Assembly: GCF_900101965.1 (NCBI RefSeq)
Contig: NZ_FNAP01000013.1
Location: 62,001 to 126,000, forward strand
Direction of reading: 5' to 3'
Length of the DNA: 64,000 bases
Source of the DNA: Rhodospira trueperi
GTDB lineage: Bacteria; Pseudomonadota; Alphaproteobacteria; Rhodospirillales; Rhodospirillaceae
Shown: positions 7,506-15,528 of the stretch, piece by piece
How the letters are laid out: every line of letters starts with the position of its first letter
Numbering within the stretch: the first letter of the stretch is position 1
Translations under genes and position numbers: made by a program
Notes under the pieces: model-generated
What the model was told of the DNA's origin: nothing
Seen by the model: only the letters and a program-made list of their open reading frames with translations
The model's database searches: none

Positions 7506-9143
7506 GTGACACCGACCCCTCGTTTCGCTACCCGTCTCCTGGTCGGCCACGGCGGCCTTGCCCTGATCTGTGTGGCGCTCGGCGTCGCGCTGCTGCTTTA
7601 TCAATCCTGGCAGGATCGGCAGCGAGAACGTCTCGTCGATGACGCGCTGCCCCGGTTTTCCGACATGCTGGTGGTCAGCCGCCTGGGAGACGCCCTGGCC
7701 GAAATGGCCGGGGCCCTGGCCATCGTCGGGGAAGCGGGCGACCGGGCCGCCGTAAAGGACCGCATGGAGCGGACCCGTGCCGAATTGACGGTTCGTCTCG
7801 ACGCTCTGGGCGAGACCAAGCTTGAAGCGGTGACGCGGGACCGTCTGGAAGCGGCGGTTTCGGATCTGACCGAGGCGCTTGAAACCCTTGACGCGCTGGT
7901 TCTCCGTCGGCTCAGTCTGGCCGATGAATCGGCGGCGTTGAATGCGCGACTGGGCCTGATCGGGGATTTTCTGCCCGATCTGGAACGGGCGTTTTTGTCC
8001 GGGCGGCGGCCGGACGCTCTGGATGCGATCATTGACGCGGATGATCTGCCGTTTCCACCGGGACCCAGTGGGTCCGGCGCGGCGACGGCCGTGCGGGGGT
8101 GGGCGCGCAACGCCCAGGTGACGGTGGGGATGATGCTGGCGGCATCGGGTGCGGGCGATACGTCGGAACTGGAATATCTTGTGGTCCGCGCCGACGAATC
8201 CCTGCGTCGTGCGGCCGCCTCGATCCGCAATGCGGATCGGGCCGCCATTCCGGTCCTGGAAGCCGTCCAGGCCGAACTCGCGGCGCTTGCGAAGGGCGTG
8301 GACGGGGCCGACAGCGTGTTTCGCATGCGCCGCCAGCATCTGACCATGACCCAGAATCTGCCCGCCGTGCTGTCCCGCAGTCGGCAGGCGTCCGATCACC
8401 TGACGGCGGCGGTGACCCAAATCATTGCGGACCTAGAGCAGGCGCTGGCGGTGCGTGCGCTCGACCAGGACCGAATCGTGCCGGTGTGGCGCAGCGGGGT
8501 CCTTGCGATGGTCGTGGCCGGCCTGGGGTGTCTGTTGTGGTCCGGGCTTGTGCTGTGGGAGGACGGGGTTCGGCGCGTTCGTCGGATGACGCGCGCGGTA
8601 TTGGCGGCGCGGGACGACACCCCGTTGACGCTCGCTGAGCCGGAAACGCCCGCCGACGACCTTGGGCTTCTGGCGCAGGCCGTCGGCGCGCTGGACGCCG
8701 AACGGCGGCGGATGGCGCGGGCGCACCGTGAGGGCGCCGACCGTTTGGCCGCGGTGCTGGCGGATGCGTCCGGGGGGCTGCTGGTTCTGAGCGCCGATGG
8801 GCGTATTGAGGATGCCAACGCCGCCGCCGGCGATCTTCTGGGGCGCGCGGTGGAGGATCTGTTCGGGCGCCCGGCGGAAGAGGTGCTGGCGGACTCGGCG
8901 CGCGGGTCCTTGGCCGACGCCCTGAAACAGGCTCGGGCGCGTCCGGGGACGGCGGTCTTCGCCGGGCCGCTGACGCTGGCCGGGGAGGGGCGCGGCGCGG
9001 CGCGGACGGCGCGCCTTGCCGTATCGGCGCCTTCGGCCGATGCCCCGGCCACGACCTGCTTGATCGTCCGCATCGACCCGTCGGACACCGCGCCGGTCGG
9101 CTCGGACGCGGCGAGCGAGGAGAGACTGACAGATGCTTCCTGA
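7506..9143 (+). CDS. Membrane sensor protein with PAS domain and no output domain
   Basis: A 545-aa protein from GTG 7506. TM1 is at about residues 12-32, a large helical periplasmic sensor region follows (about 33-325), TM2 is VLAMVVAGLGCLLWSGLVLW (about 330-350), then a HAMP-like linker and a PAS-like domain (LLVLSADGRIEDANAAAGDL, about 425-500). It ends soon after the PAS, with no H-box, ATPase, GGDEF/EAL or methyl-accepting domain. The layout resembles the N-terminal half of TorS-like kinases. It overlaps the acyl-CoA ligase gene by 11 bp, so the two are probably co-translated. A truncated kinase or a genuine signal-relay partner are both possible. Confidence 0.75.
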   Translation: MTPTPRFATRLLVGHGGLALICVALGVALLLYQSWQDRQRERLVDDALPRFSDMLVVSRLGDALAEMAGALAIVGEAGDRAAVKDRMERTRAELTVRLDALGETKLEAVTRDRLEAAVSDLTEALETLDALVLRRLSLADESAALNARLGLIGDFLPDLERAFLSGRRPDALDAIIDADDLPFPPGPSGSGAATAVRGWARNAQVTVGMMLAASGAGDTSELEYLVVRADESLRRAAASIRNADRAAIPVLEAVQAELAALAKGVDGADSVFRMRRQHLTMTQNLPAVLSRSRQASDHLTAAVTQIIADLEQALAVRALDQDRIVPVWRSGVLAMVVAGLGCLLWSGLVLWEDGVRRVRRMTRAVLAARDDTPLTLAEPETPADDLGLLAQAVGALDAERRRMARAHREGADRLAAVLADASGGLLVLSADGRIEDANAAAGDLLGRAVEDLFGRPAEEVLADSARGSLADALKQARARPGTAVFAGPLTLAGEGRGAARTARLAVSAPSADAPATTCLIVRIDPSDTAPVGSDAASEERLTDAS

Positions 9144-10788
9144 GGCGGCGACGTTCGATGATCTGGCGGATCGGTTCCGGTGGACCGTGCCGGATCGCTA
9201 TTCCATTGCCGTGGATGTCTGCGACCGGCATTGCAGGGGCGCGGACTCGGGCAAGGCTGCCGCCATCATCGAGGAATTGGCGGACGGAACGATCCGCCGC
9301 CATTCCTTCGCCGATCTGCGTCGGGCGTCAAGCCGGCTGGCCAACGCGCTGGCCGGCCGTGGCGTAAAGGCCGGGGATCGCGTCGCCGTTCTGCTGGGCC
9401 AGCAATGGGAAACGGCGGTGGCGCATGTGGCGGCGTGGCGCCTGGGGGCCATCTCGGTGCCGCTGTTCACGCTGTTCGGTCTGGATGCCCTATCGTACCG
9501 GCTGGCGGACAGCGGTGCCCGGGCGCTGGTGACCGACGCCGCCCAGGCCGAGCGCATCGACGGGCTGTTGCCCGATCTGCCGGACCTCGCGACCATCGTT
9601 TGCTTGGGGGCGGGATCGTCGGACGTCTCCGATTCAGGTCAACGCTTGGTTTCCTGGGACGCCGTTCTGGCCGCCGCCTCGGAAGACCATACGCCGGTGG
9701 ACACGGCGGCGGACGATCCGGCGATCATCATCTACACCTCGGGGACGACCGGAAAGCCGAAGGGCGCGCTGCACGCCCATCGTGTGCTGCTCGGACACCT
9801 GCCGGGGGTGGAACTGCCGCAGCGCCTGTTCCCCAAGCCGGGCGACCTGTTCTGGACGCCGGCGGACTGGGCCTGGATCGGCGGCCTGATCGATGTGCTG
9901 CTGCCCTCGCTGCACCATGGCGTTCCGGTGCTGGCGCATCGCGGTGCCAAGTTCGACCCGGAGGAGGCGTTCGCGCTGATGGCGCGGCATCGGGTGCGCA
10001 ATGTCTTCCTGCCGCCGACGGCGCTGAAGATGCTGCGGCAGGTGCCGGACCCGGGCCGCTTTGGTTGCGACCTGCGCTCGGTGGGCTCGGGCGGCGAGAC
10101 CCTGGGCGCGGGTCTGCTGGACTGGGGCCGCGACGCGCTGGGGGTGACCATCAACGAGTTTTACGGTCAGACCGAGTGTAATCTCATCGTGTCCAACTGC
10201 GCCGACCTGTTTCCGGTGCGGCCGGGATCCATGGGACGGCCGGTGCCGGGGCACACGGTGGCGGTGATTGATCCCGAGACGGGCGCGCCCGTGGCAGCAG
10301 GTGCGTTGGGGCCCATTGCCGTGCGCCGGCCCGATCCGGTGATGTTCCTGGGCTACTGGAACAACCCGGAGGCGACGGCGGCCAAGTTCGTGGGCGACTG
10401 GCTGCTGACCGGCGACACCGGGCGTATGGACGAGGATGGGTACGTGTGGTTCGTGGGCCGTGACGACGACGTGATTACCTCCGCCGGCTATCGCATCGGC
10501 CCGGGCGAGGTCGAGGACTGCCTGCTGAAGCATCCTGCGGTGGCCATGGTCGCCGTCGTCGGCGTGCCCGACCCCGACCGCACGGAGATCGTGAAAGCCT
10601 TCGTGGTGCCGGTCGAGGGGGCGGTCGAGGGCCATGGCGGCGAGGCGGCCCTGACCCGCGCCTTGCAGGACTTCGCCAAGGCGCACCACGCCGCCCACGC
10701 CTATCCGCGCCGCATCGCCTTCGTCGACAGCCTGCCGATGACCACGACGGGCAAGATCGTGCGCAGGGACCTGCGGGCGCGGGGGTAG
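9133..10788 (+). CDS. AMP-dependent acyl-CoA synthetase/ligase
   Basis: ANL-superfamily enzyme that activates a carboxylic acid to acyl-AMP and then acyl-CoA; 551 aa, normal for the acetyl/medium-chain group. It has the phosphate-binding loop YTSGTTGKPKG (201-211), the A5 motif FYGQTE, the LLTGDTGRMDEDGY and GRDDDVITSAGYRIGP motifs, and the C-terminal catalytic lysine in TTTGKIVRRDLR. Substrate chain length cannot be read from sequence. ATG 9133 lies inside the 3' end of the sensor gene. Candidate hairpins lie at 10803-10819 and 10844-10868. Confidence 0.9.
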   Translation: MLPEAATFDDLADRFRWTVPDRYSIAVDVCDRHCRGADSGKAAAIIEELADGTIRRHSFADLRRASSRLANALAGRGVKAGDRVAVLLGQQWETAVAHVAAWRLGAISVPLFTLFGLDALSYRLADSGARALVTDAAQAERIDGLLPDLPDLATIVCLGAGSSDVSDSGQRLVSWDAVLAAASEDHTPVDTAADDPAIIIYTSGTTGKPKGALHAHRVLLGHLPGVELPQRLFPKPGDLFWTPADWAWIGGLIDVLLPSLHHGVPVLAHRGAKFDPEEAFALMARHRVRNVFLPPTALKMLRQVPDPGRFGCDLRSVGSGGETLGAGLLDWGRDALGVTINEFYGQTECNLIVSNCADLFPVRPGSMGRPVPGHTVAVIDPETGAPVAAGALGPIAVRRPDPVMFLGYWNNPEATAAKFVGDWLLTGDTGRMDEDGYVWFVGRDDDVITSAGYRIGPGEVEDCLLKHPAVAMVAVVGVPDPDRTEIVKAFVVPVEGAVEGHGGEAALTRALQDFAKAHHAAHAYPRRIAFVDSLPMTTTGKIVRRDLRARG

Positions 10789-10802
10789 GAGACCGGGGCC
10801 GA

Positions 10803-10868
10803 GCGGGCAGGCTGCCCGCGTTCCGTTCGACGGTCGTCACGGACCGGGCGGACCCGTGGCCCGCCCGG
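10803..10868. terminator. Two hairpins between convergent genes
   Basis: Stem 10803-10809/10813-10819 (7 bp, 3-nt loop) and stem 10844-10851/10861-10868 (8 bp, 9-nt loop) lie between the acyl-CoA ligase and the oppositely oriented Cys-rich gene. No T-run is present, so a bidirectional terminator is a guess. Confidence 0.35.
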
Positions 10869-10906
10869 CTGACACGAGGCGCGCTCGCGTCCGGTTGCGC
10901 GCGCCC

Positions 10907-11161
10907 TTACTTCTCGACGCAGGCGCTGTTCTCGCACTTCAGGTCGGCCCCGCAATCGTCATTCGTCATGCAGGGCGCGCCGACCCATTCACTGACCTGG
11001 ATGCCGCGATCGGCCGGCGTCAGGGTGGGGCTGGTGCTGGCATTGACCCCAGTGCTGGCGGGCGGCGTCAGGGAAGCCAGGGTGATGCAGTCTCCGCCCA
11101 GGGCCGGGGTGGCGGCGAACAGGGCGCAACCCGCGAGGGCCACGGCAAAACGCTTGGTCAT
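10907..11161 (-). CDS. Small secreted Cys-rich protein
   Basis: An 84-aa protein. ATG 11161 is chosen because it gives a clean signal peptide (MTKRFAVALAGCALFAATPALG) and has AAGGA upstream; the frame is open further upstream to 11260. The mature part is Thr/Ser/Pro-rich and ends in a four-cysteine motif (C-x5-C-x5-C-x4-C, from PCMTNDDCG), a spacing often seen in small disulfide modules of secreted proteins. It has no operon partner: the upstream neighbour is a long spacer and the downstream gene is convergent. Function unknown. Confidence 0.65.
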   Translation of the reverse strand: MTKRFAVALAGCALFAATPALGGDCITLASLTPPASTGVNASTSPTLTPADRGIQVSEWVGAPCMTNDDCGADLKCENSACVEK

Positions 11162-11261
11162 GAAAACGATCCTTGTGTTCTTGTCTTGGTTTCGGTCGGT
11201 CCGCGCTGACAGGGTGCGACGATACTGGCCAAATATGACCGAGGCAATTCCGGTTTTCAAT

Positions 11262-11822
11262 TAAAGAGCTGATATACGTGCATGATTTTCTCTCTAAAAG
11301 ATAGTACTACTTTATCCTTTGTGGGTATGGCGCGTGTGAGGTCCTGGCGCCCGGCCCGGTTCGGGAACCGAGAGCGCGTGAGCTGTGCCCCGACGCCGAG
11401 TCCCCGGTGTCCGCCGTGGCTCAAAGAACCGTGCCGCAGTCCGTAGGGGTCACTTTCCCGTGATCGGAAGACGTGCCACGCCCGGTGCCGAAGGCGTCTC
11501 TTCGGTTCTTGAGTCCAGAGTCAATATAAGGGTATAATTATTTGATTCATATAATGTTTTCTGTATACTTGGAGCGCTGGCGGAACCCCGCCGCGTTGGG
11601 GCGACTCGGGGCTAGACCATCGATATGGTTGACGCGGCCGTCTCAAATCAGCAGGGTGCGGTCATCTTGCGCGTCAGATGTCCGCGATCGCCCGCCAGGA
11701 GGAGCCTGTGGTTTGACTCCCCTGCGGGCGTGTCCGTGGGTGCCCGATGAAGGGCCGGAAGCGTGATCCGGGACGACGACGCGCCACGTCAGTGTTGGCG
11801 AAGACGACGAGGTAGGCGACAG
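11262..11822. other. Long intergenic spacer with a promoter-like element
   Basis: About 560 bp without a supportable gene. Two A+T-rich patches (about 11250-11330 and 11515-11575) stand out from the GC-rich background. The second holds a sigma-70-like promoter. Short open frames here do not look coding. Confidence 0.6.
11509..11538 (+). promoter_or_regulatory. Sigma-70-like promoter
   Basis: TTGAGT (11509-11514), 18 bp, then a perfect TATAAT (11533-11538). It points toward the exported-protein gene at 11823, which would leave a leader of nearly 280 nt. Confidence 0.45.
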
Positions 11823-12179
11823 ATGCGAAATCTCAAGTGGGCGGCCCTGCTGTGCGGGCTGGTGACGATGTCGGGACCGGCTGCGGCGGCGCAGGGAACC
11901 GAGTCCTGCAATGTGGTCGGTGTGTACGGGACCATTGCCCTGGTGGTCTGCCCCGACGCGGATACGGATGCGGAGTTTATCGCCGCCGGACAGGAGGCAT
12001 GCCAGTCGATTGCGGTGCGCAACGTCTGCAACGCTTGGATCTGGCGCAGCCAGGACCGCGCCGCCCGCGTCCTGCCGATGGAGAATCATCAACTCGACAG
12101 CGTCACGGCGCTGTGGATCAATCGTCAGGGCCAACTCAAGGTGTGCGCCCGTGACGGCTGCTACGCGGGGCAGCGATAA
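11823..12179 (+). CDS. Small exported Cys-containing protein of unknown function
   Basis: A 118-aa protein. ATG 11823 is chosen because it starts a signal peptide (MRNLKWAALLCGLVTMSGPAAAA) and has GAGG about 10 nt upstream; the frame extends upstream to 11763. The mature protein has six cysteines (SCNVV, VVCPDAD, ACQS, VCNAW, VCARDGC), consistent with up to three periplasmic disulfides. Not assigned to a family. A terminator follows at 12269-12303 and a candidate promoter lies at 11509-11538, so it looks like a single-gene unit. Confidence 0.65.
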   Translation: MRNLKWAALLCGLVTMSGPAAAAQGTESCNVVGVYGTIALVVCPDADTDAEFIAAGQEACQSIAVRNVCNAWIWRSQDRAARVLPMENHQLDSVTALWINRQGQLKVCARDGCYAGQR

Positions 12180-12268
12180 CCGTGACGACGCTTCGCGCCC
12201 GACACGGGCGCGGCCGTAGGGTGTCACCGGTGATCGGATCGCGTGGTGGCTGACCTCGGGACAGTCGC

Positions 12269-12303
12269 AAAGGGGCGGGCGCGTATTGGGCCCCGCCCTT
12301 TTT
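12269..12303 (+). terminator. Rho-independent terminator
   Basis: The left arm AAGGGGCGGG begins at about 12269; its partner is CCCGCCC at 12292-12298, followed by five Ts. It ends the exported-protein gene at 11823. Confidence 0.7.
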
Positions 12304-12362
12304 CCGTGACCGAGGGACCGCCTGAGCCCTGACGGCAACCGCCCTCCTCCCTGACGCTGTGA

Positions 12363-12613
12363 CCGTGCCCTGCGTGGCCGAGCGGTCGCTTCGACAGGGC
12401 TTCGTCGGTGACGGTGCTGGGAGACCTTCCGGATCAGGTCATGGCGATGGCGCGGGGGGCCGACAGCCTGCGCCCCGGGGGGCTGCTGTCCGTGGCGACG
12501 GACCGGGTCTTTGATCCTCACGTCCAGTCCTTGCGGCGGGTGACAGACCTCGCGTGCGGGGCCGGTCTCGAACGGACAACGGTCCCCAGGGGGGCGTTCG
12601 CCTACACCGGTAG
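12363..12613 (+). pseudogene. Remnant of a SAM-dependent methyltransferase (C-terminal half)
   Basis: The plus-strand frame reads VTVLGDLPDQVMAMARG, then ADSLRPGGLLSVATD, then CGAGLERTTVPRG. This matches the order of the 'VLEHLPDP', 'LRPGGLLSVATP' and 'aGF' segments of UbiG-type class I methyltransferases. The upstream half, including the glycine-rich SAM-binding loop, is missing; the frame is closed by a stop at 12360-12362. No good start or ribosome site exists. I call it a decayed fragment. The rest of the spacer 12180-12782 holds a terminator and nothing else I can support. Confidence 0.4.
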
Positions 12614-12782
12614 AAAGAGAAATCGGGACGCGTTCGGGACATGTTGTAGGGCAGCTGCCCTACAGCCAGCCGCCCTACAGGTGCGAACGATTTAACCGGA
12701 AACCGCATCACTTCGTTCGGCCTGATTCGCCGGCGTCATGACGGACGGAAGATGGCCCTGTTGGCCCGACCTGTTCGGGCGG

Positions 12783-13505
12783 TCAGCGCGATTCGGACGC
12801 GGCGTCCGGCGTTTTGGCCGTACCGTTGCCGCCGTTCGGGTTGGTCGGCGCCACCTGCTCGGTGCGTTGGGACGCGCGATCAGCCATCAGGTGGTCGAGC
12901 TTGCGCTGCATCTCGGCCATCTGCGCCTTCATGGTCTGGACGTCGTCGTCGGTCTCGGCATCGGTCATGGGCGAGGTGGTGCCCGTCGGTAGGGGCGGGA
13001 AGCCGGGCATACGGTTCGCCCCTTCAAAGGGCGAGAACATCTTCATGGCGCTTTCGAAAAAGGCCATGTTCTGTTTGTTCAGGTCGTCCATGTTCTGCAC
13101 GGGGAACAGCCCGTCGAAGGCGTTCTGCATGACCTGACGCATGTTCTCCTGATTGCGGGCGAACGCCTGCATGGAGTGTTCCAGGTATTGGGGCACGACG
13201 CCCCCGAGGGAATCGCCGTAGAAGCTGATGACGTGGCGCAAGAAGCTGATGGGCAGCATGTTCTGCCCGTTCTTGCCTTCCTCCTCGACGATGATCTGGG
13301 TCAGGACGGAGCGGGTGATGTCCTCGCCGGTCTTGGCGTCGTAGACGACGAAGTCGGTGTGCTCCTTCACCATCTGACTGAGCAGGTCCAGCGTGACGTA
13401 GCTGCTGGTCGCCGTATTGTACAGGCGACGGTTGGCGTACTTCTTGATGATGATCGGGTCGTTTTCGTTCCGCCTAGCCCGACCCGTACCAACCTTCTCC
13501 GTCAT
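12783..13505 (-). CDS. phaR: Polyhydroxyalkanoate synthesis repressor PhaR
   Basis: DNA- and PHB-binding repressor that controls phasin and PHA genes; 240 aa from ATG 13505 (GGAG 5 nt upstream). The N-terminal PHB/PHA accumulation regulator domain begins IIIKKYANRRLYNTATSSYV, the family signature, followed by helical regions that bind the polymer (FLRHVISFYGDSLGGVVPQY). The C-terminal tail is Gln/Thr-rich with a short coiled-coil (MKAQMAEMQRKLDHLM). It is divergent from the PHA synthase locus, the usual arrangement. Confidence 0.95.
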   Translation of the reverse strand: MTEKVGTGRARRNENDPIIIKKYANRRLYNTATSSYVTLDLLSQMVKEHTDFVVYDAKTGEDITRSVLTQIIVEEEGKNGQNMLPISFLRHVISFYGDSLGGVVPQYLEHSMQAFARNQENMRQVMQNAFDGLFPVQNMDDLNKQNMAFFESAMKMFSPFEGANRMPGFPPLPTGTTSPMTDAETDDDVQTMKAQMAEMQRKLDHLMADRASQRTEQVAPTNPNGGNGTAKTPDAASESR

Positions 13506-13764
13506 ACCGCTCCTGCCTCCGGTTCCTGCGCGTCGCCGGTCCCGCGCGCCACATGGCCTGCGGGATGCATCACCCAAGCCCGGCATGCGGTTCAGTATCG
13601 CAGCCGAGTCCTAAGGGTCAGTTTCCGGGTTCCCGCCCCGCAATGCAACACCATATTGCCGAATCATTGTGCAGGGCAGCGCGGGCGTTTCGCAGCCTAC
13701 CCACATCGGTCCTGCGGTTTTGGAGTGGGTGACAACGTCCCCGGCGCGTGGGTATAGTGCGCGC

Positions 13765-14193
13765 ATGACGGATCATCCTCCCGACCTTCAGGCGCTGGCC
13801 CGCCGGTATCTAGACCTGTGGCAGGAACAGCTGGGGTCCATGGCTCGGGACCCGGCCGTTTCCGAAGCGCTGGCGCGGTCGTTCTCGCTCATGACCCAGG
13901 GACTGGCCGACGCGGTGAACCCCCCGCAGGGCCCGTCCGCAACCGCCGCCTCCGAGCAGACCGGGGAGGGCCATGCAGACCCCGAGCCCACAGTCGCCGC
14001 CAACGCCAACGCCAACGCCAACGCCAACGCCGCCGACGCGTCCCGGGCCGCGTCCGCTGGCCGTGCATCTGGCCACGCAGGGCCAGTTGATGATGACATG
14101 GCCGCTCGGGTTGAGCGCCTGGAACAGCGCGTCGCCCTTCTCGAAGCCGCGCTCGGCGGACTGCTCTCCGGGGCCGGACGGCCCAAGGGCTGA
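13765..14193 (+). CDS. Small PhaE/phasin-like protein upstream of PHA synthase
   Basis: A 142-aa protein from ATG 13765. It has an amphipathic N-terminal helix (LQALARRYLDLWQEQLGSMA), an Ala/Asn-rich low-complexity linker made by five GCCAAC units, and a C-terminal coiled coil (ARVERLEQRVALLEAALGG). The layout and position before a PhaC-like gene resemble PhaE subunits or phasin-like partners, but similarity is structural only. Its last 221 bp can also be read in another frame as the start of the next gene. Confidence 0.65.
   Translation: MTDHPPDLQALARRYLDLWQEQLGSMARDPAVSEALARSFSLMTQGLADAVNPPQGPSATAASEQTGEGHADPEPTVAANANANANANAADASRAASAGRASGHAGPVDDDMAARVERLEQRVALLEAALGGLLSGAGRPKG
13999..14028 (+). 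repeat. GCCAAC hexanucleotide tandem repeat (5 units)
   Basis: Five perfect 6-bp units. They encode alternating Ala-Asn in the 13765 gene and Pro-Thr in the overlapping frame of the synthase gene. In-frame repeat-number change would alter linker length without a frameshift. Confidence 0.9.
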
Positions 14194-15325
14194 TCCCGAC
14201 CCGCTGTGCGATCTGCTTGAAAAGGCCCGCGACGCCGGGGTCGAGCCGGGGGCGTTCGTGCGCGCGGTCGACGCGGAGGCGCGCCGACGTCTTGGCGCCT
14301 TTCTGGACGGGGTCGAGGGCTACCGGTCGCACGACTATCATCGTGCCGGGCTTGACCCCCCGCCCGTGTGGCGTCAGGGGTCCACGGTGCTGCGCGACTT
14401 CTCCGACACGCCCGCGGAGCCGGAACGACGCGCCCGCGCCCGCGTGGGACCGCCCATCTTGCTGGTGCCGTCGCTGATCAACCGGGGCTACATCCTCAAT
14501 CTCAGCCAGCGCCGGGCCTTCGCGCCCTATCTCGCATGGCGTGGGTTGCGCCCGATTCTGGTGGACTGGGGGGCACCGGGCGCGGCGGAACGAGAGTTCA
14601 CCCTGACCGACTATGTGGCGCGGTTGGAGGCTGCGCTGGAATTCGTCCGCGAGACCACGGGGCGGGCGCCGATTCTGCTGGGCTATTGTATGGGCGGCCT
14701 GCTGTCGCTGGCGTTGGCGCAACGGCGGCAGGCGGTTCTGGCCGGTCTGGTCCTGCTGGCCACGCCATGGGACTTCCACGCCGACCGCGCCGCCGCCCAG
14801 GGACGTCTGGCCACCGCGCTGGCGCCGTGGATCGACCCCGTGCTGGAGGTGCACGAGAATCTGCCGGTGGACCTGTTGCAGGCCGCCTTCGCGACCATCG
14901 ACCCGCCGTCCATCGGGCGCAAGTTCCGCGGCTTCGCTAACCTTGGTCCGCGCAGTGCGGCGGCGCGGCATTTCGTGGCCATGGAGGACTGGCTGAACGA
15001 CGGTGTGCCGCTGGCCGGTGCGGTGGCCAGCGAGACCCTGCGCGGCTGGTACGGCGACAATACGACGGCGCGCGGCCGGTGGTGCGTGGACGGCGAGCCG
15101 GTTCGACCCGAATCCGTTACCATTCCGGCCTTTGTTGTCGTGCCGCAACGGGATAGGATCGTGCCGGCCGTCTCCGCGCGGGCGCTGGCCCGGGCACTGC
15201 CCCGGGCCGAGGTCCGCGAGCCGCTGCTGGGCCATGTGGGCATGATCACGGGGCGCCGGGCGGTGGCGTTGGTGCACGATCCCCTCGTGCGCTGGGCCTT
15301 GAAGACCACCCGGGGAAAGGCCTAG
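14090..15325 (+). CDS. phaC: PHA synthase (class III-like PhaC, alpha/beta hydrolase fold)
   Basis: Polymerises (R)-3-hydroxyacyl-CoA into PHA. The lipase-like box is GYCMGG with a catalytic cysteine instead of serine, followed by the Asp in PQRDRIVP and the His in GHVGMITG, completing the Cys-Asp-His triad. The upstream motif LLVPSLINRGYILNL is also family-typical. The frame is open from ATG 13973 (450 aa), but that N-terminus is a Pro-Thr repeat overlapping the previous gene. ATG 14090 or 14093 is more credible, though even that overlaps by about 100 bp and the start is uncertain. A short hairpin lies at 15333-15347. Confidence 0.85.
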   Translation: MMTWPLGLSAWNSASPFSKPRSADCSPGPDGPRADPDPLCDLLEKARDAGVEPGAFVRAVDAEARRRLGAFLDGVEGYRSHDYHRAGLDPPPVWRQGSTVLRDFSDTPAEPERRARARVGPPILLVPSLINRGYILNLSQRRAFAPYLAWRGLRPILVDWGAPGAAEREFTLTDYVARLEAALEFVRETTGRAPILLGYCMGGLLSLALAQRRQAVLAGLVLLATPWDFHADRAAAQGRLATALAPWIDPVLEVHENLPVDLLQAAFATIDPPSIGRKFRGFANLGPRSAAARHFVAMEDWLNDGVPLAGAVASETLRGWYGDNTTARGRWCVDGEPVRPESVTIPAFVVVPQRDRIVPAVSARALARALPRAEVREPLLGHVGMITGRRAVALVHDPLVRWALKTTRGKA

Positions 15326-15528
15326 GTGGAAACTACGGTTTTCGTAGCCGCTTTGTCTCTTTATAACCAATGCCCAAGAGTGGTGTGCGTGATCCATCCC
15401 GACGCGGTCGCCCGGTGGTTCGGCTCTAGAAGCCGACGGGTAAGGGGCTCACCGGCCCGGTGGGGATAGCGGTGCCCGGTATCGCGGGGGCGCGCACCAC
15501 AGGGGAGGAACAACAGGAGAGTTAAACC

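Noticed and set aside
13999-14028. GCCAAC array considered as CRISPR
   Set aside because: Units are 6 bp with no spacers; it is a coding microsatellite. No CRISPR repeats or cas genes were seen in the window.
13889-15397. 502-codon minus-strand open frame opposite the PHA synthase
   Set aside because: Gln/Arg-rich mirror frame with no domain; the plus strand has the PhaC triad.
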